Shown here: in pieces, positions 8,150 through 18,098 of the stretch
How the letters are laid out: each line of letters begins with the position of its first letter
How positions within the stretch are numbered: the first letter of the stretch is position 1
Assembly: GCF_030323265.1 (NCBI RefSeq)
Contig: NZ_CP104992.1
Span: 2,207,501 to 2,271,500, forward strand
Direction: 5' to 3'
DNA length: 64,000 nucleotides
DNA from: Terrirhizobium terrae
GTDB lineage: Bacteria > Pseudomonadota > Alphaproteobacteria > Rhizobiales > Rhizobiaceae
The notes under the pieces: model-generated
Database searches by the model: none
The model's input: only the letters and a program-made list of their open reading frames with translations
What the model was told of the DNA's origin: nothing
Program-made: the position numbers and the translations under genes

Positions 8150-9391
8150 TTAGCGGATCACCATCTGCTGCGGACCGGCTGTCGCAGGCTTCTGTTCTCT
8201 GGTCTTGGCCGGTGCGGTCTCGCCCGAAGTGCCGAGATACTTGTCCCGTTCGCGCCACAGGGCGGGGATGCAGAGCAGGCCGACAGCAGAGAGTGCGATC
8301 GCGGTCTTTGTCCACTCGTTCAGTTCCGGCGTACGGCCGTCGAAATAGTAGACGAAGTATACGATCGCGACGTGCCACACGTAGACATAGAGCGAGTGGC
8401 GGCCGAGCAGGCGCAGGTAACGCAGGGTGAAGACCCAGGTCAGCGCCGAGGCGATGGAGCGAACCCAGGCGGCCTTGTGCTTGGGACCCGCAACCAGCAG
8501 CCAGGTGACCAGCATGCCGACGGCGGCGAAGTTCAAGAGATAAACCGGGCCGAAGTCGGCGCGGATTTCCATCGAGGCGAACTTGCCGATCATGTGCGGC
8601 GGCATCAGCTCGTTGGCCGTGATCAGGCGCAGCGGCAGGAAGAACAGCACCAGCACCAGCGCAACCTTCGGAATGAAGGTATTGTCGGGCGACAGGATGT
8701 TGCTCCAGTTGATCTTGCCGGACGAGGTCAGCGCACCGAGCACGAGGCCCGAGAAGAACACGATCTGCCAGCCGAACAGATTGAAGGACACGCGCAGGCC
8801 CTGATCGTCCGCACCCATGATCATGTCGTTGAGCGGAGTGGTAACCAGCTGGTGCAGGCCGAGCTGGCCGGCCATCCACAGCATGATCGATGCGGCCACG
8901 ACATAGTGCCACTTGTCGTCCAGCACGAGCTTGATGAGGATCGGCGCAAACAGCATGTAGACGATATACTGCGGCAGGATATCCATGAAGGTCGGCTGGT
9001 AGAGGAAGGTCGCGATCGCGGCGAGACGCAGCGGATCGTCGAACGTCGTGTAGCCGAGCCAGTTGAACCAGACCGAATAGGCGCCCGGCAGGATCATCTG
9101 CGCCACCATGACGGCCAGAACGATGCCCATCGCATAGCGATACAGCTCGAAGGCACGGCTATAGATCGCCGAACGACCGGCGGCATAACCGCCCTTCATC
9201 ATTTTGCGGGCATAGACCATGCCGATCATCAGGCCCGACAGGAACACGAAGCCCTGCGCGTCTTCGACGAAGGCAAGCTGGTTGTGATTGATTTTTACAA
9301 GGAAATAGCCACCGGCAAAAATAAGGTGGTTCAATACCATGAACACGAGGAAGTACCCGCGCATTCCGTCAATGATTTCAAAGCGCTTCAT
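8150..9391 (-). CDS. opgC: OpgC-family acyltransferase for periplasmic glucan modification
   Basis: 413-aa polytopic membrane protein starting 'MKRFEIIDGMRGYFLVFMVLNH', the typical OpgC opening with the early His and Arg. About ten hydrophobic helices fill the rest, followed by a soluble basic tail from about residue 380. In the family, OpgC succinylates or otherwise acylates osmoregulated periplasmic glucans, which in rhizobia are cyclic beta-1,2-glucans. It is downstream of the hybrid kinase gene on the same strand, 208 bases away, so it could have its own promoter. Confidence 0.85.
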   Translation of the reverse strand: MKRFEIIDGMRGYFLVFMVLNHLIFAGGYFLVKINHNQLAFVEDAQGFVFLSGLMIGMVYARKMMKGGYAAGRSAIYSRAFELYRYAMGIVLAVMVAQMILPGAYSVWFNWLGYTTFDDPLRLAAIATFLYQPTFMDILPQYIVYMLFAPILIKLVLDDKWHYVVAASIMLWMAGQLGLHQLVTTPLNDMIMGADDQGLRVSFNLFGWQIVFFSGLVLGALTSSGKINWSNILSPDNTFIPKVALVLVLFFLPLRLITANELMPPHMIGKFASMEIRADFGPVYLLNFAAVGMLVTWLLVAGPKHKAAWVRSIASALTWVFTLRYLRLLGRHSLYVYVWHVAIVYFVYYFDGRTPELNEWTKTAIALSAVGLLCIPALWRERDKYLGTSGETAPAKTREQKPATAGPQQMVIR

Positions 9392-9599
9392 CCGTCGCGG
9401 TCTCCGTCTTTGCCGGTCCTGATGGCGGCTGCCCTTCGGTCCGTAAGGCCTCTGCGGGCCGGGAAGTCACGCGCCTAAACGTCGCGAGAAGCCGGTGGGT
9501 TCCGGCAGAATCGGGTTTTAGCCGACGTTCAGACATTTCAACCGTAAACAGTCCGTGATGACTGTTACATGAACGGATTTTGACGGAGCCTGTGGAGAA

Positions 9600-12500
9600 C
9601 TATTCGGCAGCGACGCGGCGCAAACCGGCCGCCTGCGTGAGATAGGCGCGGATCGCGGCGGGCTTGACCGGCTTGTGCTGGACCCCGATCCCATGCCGCT
9701 CCGCCTCGGCCCGCACCTCAGCCGTACGGTCCGCCGTGATCAGCAGGGCCGGGATATCGCTCTGGTAAAAGGCCCTGAGCGCGAGGATGGCCTCGATGCC
9801 GTTTCCATCGCTCAGGTGATAGTCGGCAATCACGATATCCAGTGCCGGCTCGCGCCTGTTCATGATCTCGGCAAGGTCGCCGATCGATTGCGCCTGGCCG
9901 ACCGTACAGCCCCAGCCGGTGGTGAGCAGCACCATGCCTTCGAGGATTTTCGGCTCGTTGTCGACGCAGAGCACGCGCAGGCCGCTCAACACATCGACCG
10001 GGCGGCTTCGAGCCCGCCTTGCGTGAGGGGTGGCCGTGGGGGAAGCGGCGAGGTCGCGCGGCATCTCGACCCTGAACGCGGTCCCGCGTCCCGGCGTCGA
10101 GGCGAGCCGTACCGGGTGGGCGAGCATCCGCGATAGCCGGTCGACGATGGAAAGCCCGAGGCCAAGGCCGCTTGCGGTTCTCGCCCCGTCGTCCAGCCGG
10201 GCGAATTCCTTGAACACGGTGCGGAACTTGGAGGAGGGGATGCCGATGCCGGAATCCAGCACTTCGATGACGACGCGGTCGCCCCGGCGCCGGGCGCCGA
10301 CCAGAACCTTGCCCTCGATCGTGTATTTGATCGCGTTGGAGACGAGGTTCTGCACCAGGCGGCGCAGCAGGTTGGCGTCCGAGACGACTTTCAGCGACGT
10401 CGGCATCACCACGAATTCGAGGTTCTTCTCCCGCGCCATCGGCGCAAAGTCGGTTTCGATCCGCTTGAAAAGATCGTCGAGGCCGATCGAGCCGAAGCGC
10501 GGCTTCATAGCACCGGTATCGAGCCGCGAAATGTCGAGCACGGCGCCGAGAATGGTCTCGACGGATTCCAGCGAGGAATCGATATTGCGGGCAATGGCGG
10601 CGTTCTTGTCGCCGCTTCCAAGCCTCTCGACCAGTGCGGAGGAATAGAGCCGCGCGGCGTTGAGCGGCTGCAGGATGTCATGGCCGGCGGCGGCGAAGAA
10701 GCGGGTCTTGCTGATATTGGCCTCATCGGCCGTCGCCCGCGCCTCGCCAAGCTCGCGGTTGACACGCATCAACTCGGCCGTGCGCTCGCCGACGCGCTGT
10801 TCCAGGGTCTCGTTCGCCTGCTTCAAGGCCTGATCGGCGGCCACCCGTTCGGAAATATCGGTGAAGGTCGCGACGAAGCCGGCATCCGGCATCGGGTTGG
10901 TCCGCACCTCGACGATCCGCTCGCCCTCGTGAACGACAAGTGCAAAGGATGCGCCGAGATCCTTGAACTGACCGATGACCGACGGCCGGTCGGCCTCGGC
11001 GATCTCGCCCCGCTCGGCCAGAAGCGTGATCATGTCGGTCAGCAGGAAGCCCACCTGTCCAGCCTGTTCGGGAAGATCCAGCAATTGCCGGAAGCGTCGG
11101 TTCCAGATCGTCAGCCGGTCGGAACTGTCGAACACGGCAATACCCTGGTCCATCTGCGAGAGCGCGGTCTGCAGCATGTCCTGGTTATATTGAAGCGCCT
11201 CGCTCGCCTGATCGAGAAGCCAGGCCGTGTCCGAATTGGTGTCCTCGGCCTTCTGCAGGATGAGCGACAGGACCAGCCGCGCGGAAGAGGAACCGATGGC
11301 GCTGCCGAGCAACTGTTCGGAAAAGTGGATCATCGCCATGTCGGCCGGCTGGTCATCACTGAACCTTCGTCCGGCGGTCTTCTCGTAATTGGCGAAGGAA
11401 CGCAGCATCCGCTCCTCGCCCAAATAGCGGGCGATGACAGTCTTCAGGTCGCCGACGCTGATGCGGGTTTTCCAGCCGCGGGTGGCGAACTGGGCGCGAT
11501 GCTGCCGCTTGACGAAGATGCCGGCCTGCAGGCGCTCGACCGGGCGCGGGTTGCGCGACATCGAGCCGAGTATGAAGGCGATCGTGTTGAGCGCCAGGCT
11601 GAAGATCGTCGTCGTGACGAAGGGATCAATATTGGGTGCTGAGAAGATCGCGGTAACCGGGAAGATGAAGTTCAGCACGGCAGCTGCGATATAGGAATTG
11701 TCCGGCCCGCCGAGGCTCGGCAGGAACAGCAGATAAGCCCAGGCCAAGAAGCCGAAGGACAGGCCGAGGATAGCTCCGCGCGCATTGGCCCGCCGCCAGA
11801 CGAGACCCACGAGCAGGGCCGGAGCGATCTGCGCGATCGCCGCGAAGGCGAGAAGCCCGATCGAGGCGAGGCCCGACTGGCTGTCGGCCATGCGATAATA
11901 ACCGTAGCCGAGCAGCATGACGGCGAAGATCGACGCGCGTCTGATGTTGAGCAGCATCCGGGTCAGGTCCTGCTGCCCGGCGGAATGGGCGACCAGCTTT
12001 CGCCGTAGGAAGAGGGGATGACGATGTCGTTTGAGATCATGATCGACAGCGCGACCGACTCCACGATCACCATCGCGGTCGCCGCCGAGAAGCCGCCGAT
12101 GAAGGTCATCAGCGTGACGAAGGAATATCCCGCCTCGAGCGGCAGGGTCAGAACATAGAGATCGGCATCGCCCATGCCGCCGAAGGTGATCAGCCCGGCG
12201 GCCGCAACCGGCAGCACGAAGAGGTTGATGGCGATGAGATAAACCGGCAGCAGGAAGCCGGCGGCCCGGCGCTCCCGCGGCGTGCGGTTTTCCACCACCG
12301 TCACATGGAATTGCCGGGGCAGGATGACGATCGCGAAGGCCGAGATCAGGATGATCAGGATCCATCGGCTGAGCGGCGTTTCGTAGGATGCGGCCGAAGT
12401 GACCAGCAGGTTTTCCGATGCCTTGGCGGCAAGATCCGACCAGCCGTCGAACATGAAGAACACGACGGCAATGCCGACGGTGGCGAAGGCCACGAGCTTG

Positions 12501-13111
12501 ATCAGCGATTCCATCGCGACCGCCAGGATCAGCCCGTCCTGGTGCTCGGTCGCGTCCGTGTGGCGGGTGCCGAAAACGATCGCGAAACAGGCCATCAGCA
12601 CGGTGACGATCAGCGCCAGATCGACGAAATGCAGATTGCCGCTGCCGATGCCGAAATCGGACGGGTTGACCATGACGGCGACGGAACTGGAGACCGCCTT
12701 CAGCTGCAGGGCGATATAGGGAACGGTGCCGACCAGCATGACGACTGCGACGATCGCCGCCACCGTCGAGTTCTTGCCGTAGCGGGCGGCAATGAAATCG
12801 GCGATCGAGGTGAGCTTCTCGGCCTTGGCCAATTCGACGATGCGGCGGATGACCGGCATGCCGAGTGTGAAGGCAAGGATCGGCCCGAAATAGATGGCGG
12901 CAAATTCCAACCCTCGCTGGGAGGCGAGGCCGACGCCGCCGAAATAGGTCCAGGAGGTGCAGTAGACGGCAAGGCTCAGCGCATAGACGACCGGCCGCCC
13001 ACCTGCCGGTACCCCGGCAAGGCGACTGCGCCTGTCGCCGTAGCTCGCCACGGCGAAAAGCAGCAGGATATAGGCGAATGCCGAGACAAGGATCACCCAG
13101 CCTGGAAGCAT
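9600..13111 (-). CDS. Sodium:solute-symporter-fused hybrid histidine kinase, apparent frameshift
   Basis: ATG at 13111 with GGAGGA just upstream. Residues 1 to about 490 form an SSS-type transporter domain with many helices. A break at the GGGG run 12014-12017 separates 'NDIVIP' from 'LFLRRKLVAH'. One added base gives 3513 bases (1170 aa). A PAS region follows ('MDQGIAVFDSSDRLTIWNRRF'), then HisKA with 'AAGHDILQPLNAARL' (phospho-His), HATPase ('NLVSNAIKYT', 'DSGIGI', 'GLGLGLSIV') and a C-terminal receiver ('VLCVDNEP', phospho-Asp in 'IVIADYHLSDG', 'HKPV'). The architecture resembles the CbrA/NahK group, in which a transporter-like domain is coupled to a kinase. The ligand and phosphorelay partner are unknown. 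Confidence 0.85.
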
Positions 13112-13322
13112 ATTTCCTCCGCCGCAAACAAATGCGCTCCTCTCGGCGAATGTAAGCGATCTGCCAGGTCTTGGAAATCGGCGGCGTCTTGTCAAAAAGT
13201 CCAATACCGCAAAGGGCGGCCTGATCGATTGTCAGGTTTAAGTCTTTGGGCTTTTGCACCTTTTCAGCATATGAGGGAACGCTATGTTAGCCCCGACGGC
13301 AACCAAGAGAGGGGTTATGTCC

Positions 13323-13754
13323 ATGTCTGTAGTCAGCGAATTCCGTTCCTTCATCGCCAAGGGCAATGTCATCGACCTGGCGGTCGGTATCATCATCGGC
13401 GGCGCCTTCACCGGCATCGTCACGTCTCTCGTCAATGATATCGTCATGCCGGTCGTCGGCGCGATCACCGGCGGCGGTTTCGATTTCTCTAATTACTTCC
13501 TGGCGCTGTCTAGCGCAGTTACTGCGCCTTCGCTGGAAGAAGCCCGCAAGCAGGGCGCAGTCTTCGCCTATGGCAGCTTCATCACCGTGATGATCAACTT
13601 CCTCATCCTCGCCTTCATCATCTTCCTGATGGTCAAGGGCGTGAACAGGCTGCGCGCCATGGAAGAAAAGAAGCCGGTGGATGAAAAGCCTGCTCCGCCG
13701 CCGGCCGATATCCAGCTCCTGTCCGAGATCCGCGATATCCTCAAGACGCGGTAA
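13323..13754 (+). CDS. mscL: Large-conductance mechanosensitive channel MscL
   Basis: 143 aa. The N-terminal amphipathic helix and '[20 protein letters not shown]' form helix TM1, and '[22 protein letters not shown]' is TM2. A short C-terminal helix ('[13 protein letters not shown]') follows. The start at 13323 is chosen over the ATG at 13317 because GAGAGGGG lies 8 bases from it. MscL opens under membrane tension and releases solutes in hypo-osmotic shock. It is divergent from the hybrid kinase with about 210 bases between them. Confidence 0.95.
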   Translation: MSVVSEFRSFIAKGNVIDLAVGIIIGGAFTGIVTSLVNDIVMPVVGAITGGGFDFSNYFLALSSAVTAPSLEEARKQGAVFAYGSFITVMINFLILAFIIFLMVKGVNRLRAMEEKKPVDEKPAPPPADIQLLSEIRDILKTR

Positions 13755-13878
13755 TCGTCCCAAGCGATTGTGCGATGCGGCATTCATCAGAACAATGAAT
13801 TGCCGGCTCACGGATTGTCATTGGAATTTCGTCCTCTTCCTGCGCTAAAGGAGGAGGACGAAACAACAGGAAATCCGC

Positions 13879-15054
13879 ATGTCGCTTCTCGCTTCGCTCA
13901 GCCCACGCGCTCTTGGTGCTCCCGAGAGCGGCATCGTCGAGATCATCAACCACGCCCGCATCGGCGGACGTCAGGACCTGATCCCGCTCTGGGCCGGCGA
14001 GGGCGAACTTCCGACCCCGGATTTCATCAATCGCGCCGCATCCGAGGCGCTCATCGGCGGTGAGACCTTCTATACCTGGCAGCGCGGCATTCCCGAACTG
14101 CGCCAGGCGCTGTCCGACTATTATGCGCGGCACTTTTCCGTGTCGCTGCCGATGGAGCATTTCTACGTCACGGGATCGGGCATGCATGCCATCATGATGG
14201 CGGTTCAGGCGATCTGTGGTCCTGGCGACGAGATGATCTATCTGTCGCCGACCTGGCCCAACATCGTCTCGGCGATCGAGATTTCCGGCGCTGTCGCGAC
14301 CGGCCTGCCGCTGGAATTCACCGGCGGCGCCTGGTCGCTCGACATAGCCAAGCTGGAAGCGACGATCACGCCGAAGACCAGGGGCCTGTTCATCAACACG
14401 CCGTCCAACCCGACCGGCTGGACCGCGACCAAGGAAGATCTGGCCGCGATCCTGGGGCTCTGCCGCAAGCACGGCTTGTGGATCATCGCTGACGAGATCT
14501 ATGCCCGCTACTATTACGGCGGTGCGGTGCGTGCTCCGTCCTTCCTCGACGTGTCGGAGCCGGATGACCGCATCATCTACGCCAATTCCTTCTCCAAGAA
14601 CTGGTCGATGACCGGCTGGCGCGTCGGCTGGCTGGTGGCGCCTGCGGAACTCGGCCAGGTGATCGAGAACCTCGTGCAGTATTCCAACTCGGGCGTCGCC
14701 CAGTTCATGCAGCGCGGCGCCGTGGTGGCGCTCAACGAGGGCGACGCCTTCGTGGAAGAAAACATCGATCGCGCCCGCAAGTCGCGCGACATTCTCTGCG
14801 ACATGCTGATCGCCACAAACCGCGTCCAGACGCTGAAGCCGGACGGTGCGCTCTATGCCTTCCTCAAGGTGGACGGCATCACGGATAGTCGTCAGGCCGC
14901 CTTTGATATCGTCGACAGGGCGGGTGTGGCGCTGGCGCCGGGTTCGGCCTTCGGCAAGGGCGGTGAGGCCTTTCTGCGCGCCTGCTTCCTGCGCAATCCG
15001 GTGCAGATCGAGGAAGCGGCCGACAGGCTCGCGACCTATATCAAGGCTCTGTAA
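13879..15054 (+). CDS. Class I/II PLP-dependent aminotransferase
   Basis: 391 aa, fold-type I aminotransferase. The PLP lysine is K240 in 'NSFSKNWSMTGWRVGW'. The usual 'NTPSNPTGW' and 'DEIYARYYY' segments precede it, and 'LRACFL' near the end carries the substrate-carboxylate Arg. A good RBS (AAAGGAGGA) lies upstream. It belongs to the broad aspartate/alanine/aromatic aminotransferase group. The specific substrate is not evident. Confidence 0.85.
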   Translation: MSLLASLSPRALGAPESGIVEIINHARIGGRQDLIPLWAGEGELPTPDFINRAASEALIGGETFYTWQRGIPELRQALSDYYARHFSVSLPMEHFYVTGSGMHAIMMAVQAICGPGDEMIYLSPTWPNIVSAIEISGAVATGLPLEFTGGAWSLDIAKLEATITPKTRGLFINTPSNPTGWTATKEDLAAILGLCRKHGLWIIADEIYARYYYGGAVRAPSFLDVSEPDDRIIYANSFSKNWSMTGWRVGWLVAPAELGQVIENLVQYSNSGVAQFMQRGAVVALNEGDAFVEENIDRARKSRDILCDMLIATNRVQTLKPDGALYAFLKVDGITDSRQAAFDIVDRAGVALAPGSAFGKGGEAFLRACFLRNPVQIEEAADRLATYIKAL

Positions 15055-15074
15055 CCGCAGACTGCGACCTTCGT

Positions 15075-15092
15075 TGCATAAAACTTTATGCA
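15075..15092. promoter_or_regulatory. Perfect inverted repeat, possible operator upstream of galE
   Basis: TGCATAAA and TTTATGCA are separated by two bases (AC). It is AT-rich within GC-rich DNA, 123 bases upstream of the galE start and 20 bases after the aminotransferase stop. There is no T-run after it, so an operator is more likely than a terminator. The regulator is unknown. Confidence 0.45.
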
Positions 15093-15214
15093 TCGCTGAA
15101 AACGTCTGTTATACACACTTGCTAATATAGATGCGGCAGCCCCGTAATTGTAATCAATGAGCAAGTGCCGCGGTGTTTTCCTGCCGGGAACATGGAAGGC
15201 AGGGAAACATTGTC

Positions 15215-16249
15215 ATGGCGGTTCTGGTAACTGGCGGAGCGGGATATATCGGCAGCCACATGGTGTGGGCGCTGCTCGATGCGGGCGAGGACGTGGTCGT
15301 GCTCGACCGCCTGTCGACCGGCTTCCGTTGGGCCGTGCCGGCTGCGGCCCGCTTCTATCTCGGCGATGTCGGCGACCGGAAGCTGTTGCCGGAGATCTTT
15401 GCCGAAAACAACATCGATGCCGTGATGCATTTCGCCGGCTCGATCGCCGTGCCGCAGTCCATGGCCCAGCCGCTGGATTACTACGAGAACAACACCAGCA
15501 AGACCCGCCTGCTTGCCGCCGCGGCTGTCAAGGCAGGCATCAAGCATCTCGTCTTTTCCTCCACCGCTGCCGTTTACGGCGAGCAGCCCGATGATACGCC
15601 GGTTCTGGAAAGCGCACCGACGCTGCCGAAGAACCCCTATGGCCAGTCGAAGCTGATGTCGGAACTGATGCTGCGCGATGCCGCCGCCGCCCATGACTTC
15701 CGCTTCGTGGCGCTCCGCTATTTCAACGTCGCTGGCGCCGATCCGCAGGGTCGCACGGGCCTTTCGACGGAAGGCGCGACGCATCTGATCAAGATCGCCT
15801 GCGAGGCAGCCCTCGGCAGCCGCCCCGGCGTCGACGTCTACGGCACCGACTACCCGACGCCCGACGGCACCGGCATCCGCGACTATATCCACGTCACCGA
15901 TCTCGTCGCGGCGCATCTGAAGGCGCTGAGCTATCTGCGCCGTGGCGGCGAGCCGCTGATCGCCAATTGCGGTTACGGCCGTGGCTACTCTGTGCTCGAG
16001 GTTCTCGATGCGGTCAAACGCGTCAGCGGCCAGTCCTTCGACATTTCCTACGGCCCGCGCCGCCCGGGCGATGCGGCAAGCGTCGTCGCCAACTCGACGC
16101 TCGCCCGCCGGCTTCTGGAATGGCAGCCGCAACATGACGATCTCGACCTGATCGTCGATACCGCGATCGCCTGGGAAAGCAAGCTGGCCACGCGTCGCAC
16201 CGAGGGGCTGACGAACATGCACCAGCGCCTGATGGCCGTCGGCTTCTAG
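15215..16249 (+). CDS. galE: UDP-glucose 4-epimerase
   Basis: 344-aa short-chain dehydrogenase-type epimerase. The NAD-binding motif 'TGGAGYIGSH' is at residues 5-14, and the catalytic Ser in 'FSSTAAVYG' and the Y142-K146 pair ('YGQSK') are present. 'RYFNVAGADP' and 'RDYIHVTDL' are GalE signatures. It interconverts UDP-glucose and UDP-galactose for exopolysaccharide and LPS; the rhizobial homolog is also called exoB. The ATG at 15215 is chosen because the Rossmann motif begins right after it and AGGGA lies upstream. UDP-galactose would also feed the UDP-galactopyranose mutase at 61.5 kb. Confidence 0.92.
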   Translation: MAVLVTGGAGYIGSHMVWALLDAGEDVVVLDRLSTGFRWAVPAAARFYLGDVGDRKLLPEIFAENNIDAVMHFAGSIAVPQSMAQPLDYYENNTSKTRLLAAAAVKAGIKHLVFSSTAAVYGEQPDDTPVLESAPTLPKNPYGQSKLMSELMLRDAAAAHDFRFVALRYFNVAGADPQGRTGLSTEGATHLIKIACEAALGSRPGVDVYGTDYPTPDGTGIRDYIHVTDLVAAHLKALSYLRRGGEPLIANCGYGRGYSVLEVLDAVKRVSGQSFDISYGPRRPGDAASVVANSTLARRLLEWQPQHDDLDLIVDTAIAWESKLATRRTEGLTNMHQRLMAVGF

Positions 16250-16370
16250 GTTTCGATCGCGGCTCTCCCATGGCGGGGCCTGTGCCGCGAACACGGGTGT
16301 CATGCGCAAATGCTCGTGGCCTGTGACAGTGCGCAGGTATATGGACGGGTGATCAACCGGATTTGACCCT

Positions 16371-17177
16371 ATGCACGCCCGCCTGACTGCCGTTCTCCTC
16401 GCTCTTGCCTGCGGGCTCTCTTCCGCACCTGCCGCCCTTGCTTCGGACACGGCCGTGGCCCAGCCTTCTGCGAGCGCGCCAAAAGTGCGGCTGGTCGAGC
16501 CGAAGCTGCATCTCGCCAAGGCTGACGGCGTATCCCGCCTCCGCGTGGCGCTGACCTTTGACGCCTGCATGGGCGCGGTGGACGAGCGCATTCTCTCCAC
16601 CCTGATCAACGAGCGCATTCCGGCAACCGTCTTCGTCACGGCCCGCTGGCTGCGGAAGAACCCGGCGACGGTCGCGGTCTTCCTCGCCCATCCCGATCTC
16701 TTCGAAATCGAGAACCACGGTGAAAACCACATACCGGCGATTGATGTCGCCGTGCCGGTCTACGGCATCCCGGCCGCCGGATCGCCGGAAGCCGTGTCAC
16801 GGGAAGTGGCCAAGGGCGCCGAGGCGGTGATCGCGGCAGGTTTTCCGGCACCCCACTGGTTCCGCGGCGCGACGGCAAAATACGACAGGACTTCGATCGA
16901 CGAAGTCCGCGCCATGGGTTACCGCATTGCCGGCTATTCGCTGAATGGCGACGACGGCTCGCTGCTCGGCGCGGGCGCTGCCGAAAAGCGGATCGCGGCG
17001 GCGAAGGACGGGGACGTGGTGATCTCCCACATCAACCAGCCGACCCATGCGGCAGGCCAGGGCGTGGCCAGTGCCATCCTCAAGCTCAAGGCCCGCGGCG
17101 TCGAGTTCGTCCGTCTCGCGGACGTCGATCCCGTCGGCGACAACGATACGACGACCGCGCGGCCCGGCCTGTTCTGA
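16371..17177 (+). CDS. Exported polysaccharide deacetylase (NodB-homology) family protein
   Basis: 268 aa with a signal peptide at residues 1-25 (cleavage near ALAS-D). Motif 1 reads 'LTFDACMGAVDE' at about 61-72. The catalytic Asp (D64) is kept, but the second Asp of the usual TFDD is Ala. 'ENHGENH' supplies the metal-binding histidines, and 'WFRGATAKYD' is motif 3. The domain removes acetyl groups from N- or O-acetylated carbohydrates. The TFDA variant is seen in a subfamily, so activity is plausible but the substrate is unknown. Confidence 0.8.
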   Translation: MHARLTAVLLALACGLSSAPAALASDTAVAQPSASAPKVRLVEPKLHLAKADGVSRLRVALTFDACMGAVDERILSTLINERIPATVFVTARWLRKNPATVAVFLAHPDLFEIENHGENHIPAIDVAVPVYGIPAAGSPEAVSREVAKGAEAVIAAGFPAPHWFRGATAKYDRTSIDEVRAMGYRIAGYSLNGDDGSLLGAGAAEKRIAAAKDGDVVISHINQPTHAAGQGVASAILKLKARGVEFVRLADVDPVGDNDTTTARPGLF

Positions 17178-17340
17178 GGTCTCCACGTCTGATCCGCTGC
17201 CTCGAAAGGTTATGATTTTGGTGATTTGGGCATAAGCCGCCGTTGCGCGCTTCCCTTCGGCGACCGCCTGTCCATATTGAGGTTGAGGGCGGTTGCGGGT
17301 CGTTGAGCCGCGGTGCCACTGCAACGGGAGGGGCGCAGCG

Positions 17341-18039
17341 ATGAAACCCTATGTCATTTGCCACATGATCACCTCGCTTGACGGCGGGCTGCATGCGACC
17401 CGCTGGACCACGAGCCCGGACGGCGAGCGCGACGACTGGTCCGCCCAATACGAAAAAATCCACCGGGATTTCTCCGCCGATGGCTGGCTGGTGGGGCGCG
17501 TGACGATGGCGGAAATGGCGAAGGCCGAGCCGCACCCGCCCGCGGAACCGAAGGACGTCAATCGTCCGGTTCATATCGCCGACGACGCGGCGGCGTCCCA
17601 CGCGATCGCGCTCGATCCATCGGGCAGGCTACATTTTTCAGGCGGAGATCTCGATGGTGATCATGTCGTTGTCCTCCTGGGACGCGATGTCGGCGACGAT
17701 CATCTGGCCGAGCTTGCGGCAGACGGCGTTTCCTACATCGTCTCCGATCAAGAGGAGATCGATCTTGCCGCGATGATCAAGGCACTCGGCCGCGAATTCG
17801 GCATCAAGCGCCTGCTTCTCGAAGGCGGCGCCGGCATCAACGGCTCGCTGTTTGCGGCAGGCCTCGTCGATGAACTCAGCCTCCTAGTGGCGCCGGCGCT
17901 GGACGCCCGGAAGGGCAGCGACCGGATCGTGGAATTCGGCGAGGAGGGGCTCGCCGGCAAATGCGCGTTGTCCCTGATGAGTTGTACGGAGATCGGCTCG
18001 GGATTGCTGCACCTGCGCTATCGGGTGTCGAAGGGGTGA
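17341..18039 (+). CDS. RibD C-terminal/dihydrofolate-reductase-like reductase
   Basis: 232 aa, ATG preceded by GGGAGGGG. The N-terminus 'KPYVICHMITSLDGGLHATRW' and the C-terminal 'LLLEGGAGINGSLFAAGLVDELSLLVAPAL' are characteristic of the RibD_C fold, which uses NADPH to reduce pyrimidine or similar carbonyl substrates. There is no deaminase domain and no riboflavin gene nearby, so it is probably a stand-alone reductase of unknown substrate. It is the last gene before the AT-rich island. Confidence 0.75.
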   Translation: MKPYVICHMITSLDGGLHATRWTTSPDGERDDWSAQYEKIHRDFSADGWLVGRVTMAEMAKAEPHPPAEPKDVNRPVHIADDAAASHAIALDPSGRLHFSGGDLDGDHVVVLLGRDVGDDHLAELAADGVSYIVSDQEEIDLAAMIKALGREFGIKRLLLEGGAGINGSLFAAGLVDELSLLVAPALDARKGSDRIVEFGEEGLAGKCALSLMSCTEIGSGLLHLRYRVSKG

Positions 18040-18098
18040 GAGCGGCATCATATTATATTGTATAGATGTCCGACCTAAAGTCTCGGTCAGACCGGACT

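Noticed and set aside
8141-9478. 445-aa plus-strand frame opposite opgC
   Set aside because: Gln/Arg/His-rich shadow; opgC on the other strand is clear.
12305-13438. 377-aa plus-strand frame opposite the kinase N-terminus
   Set aside because: Shadow of transporter-domain codons, charged and low-complexity.
15122-16732. 536-aa minus-strand frame opposite galE
   Set aside because: Antisense of galE and the deacetylase; no RBS and no domain.
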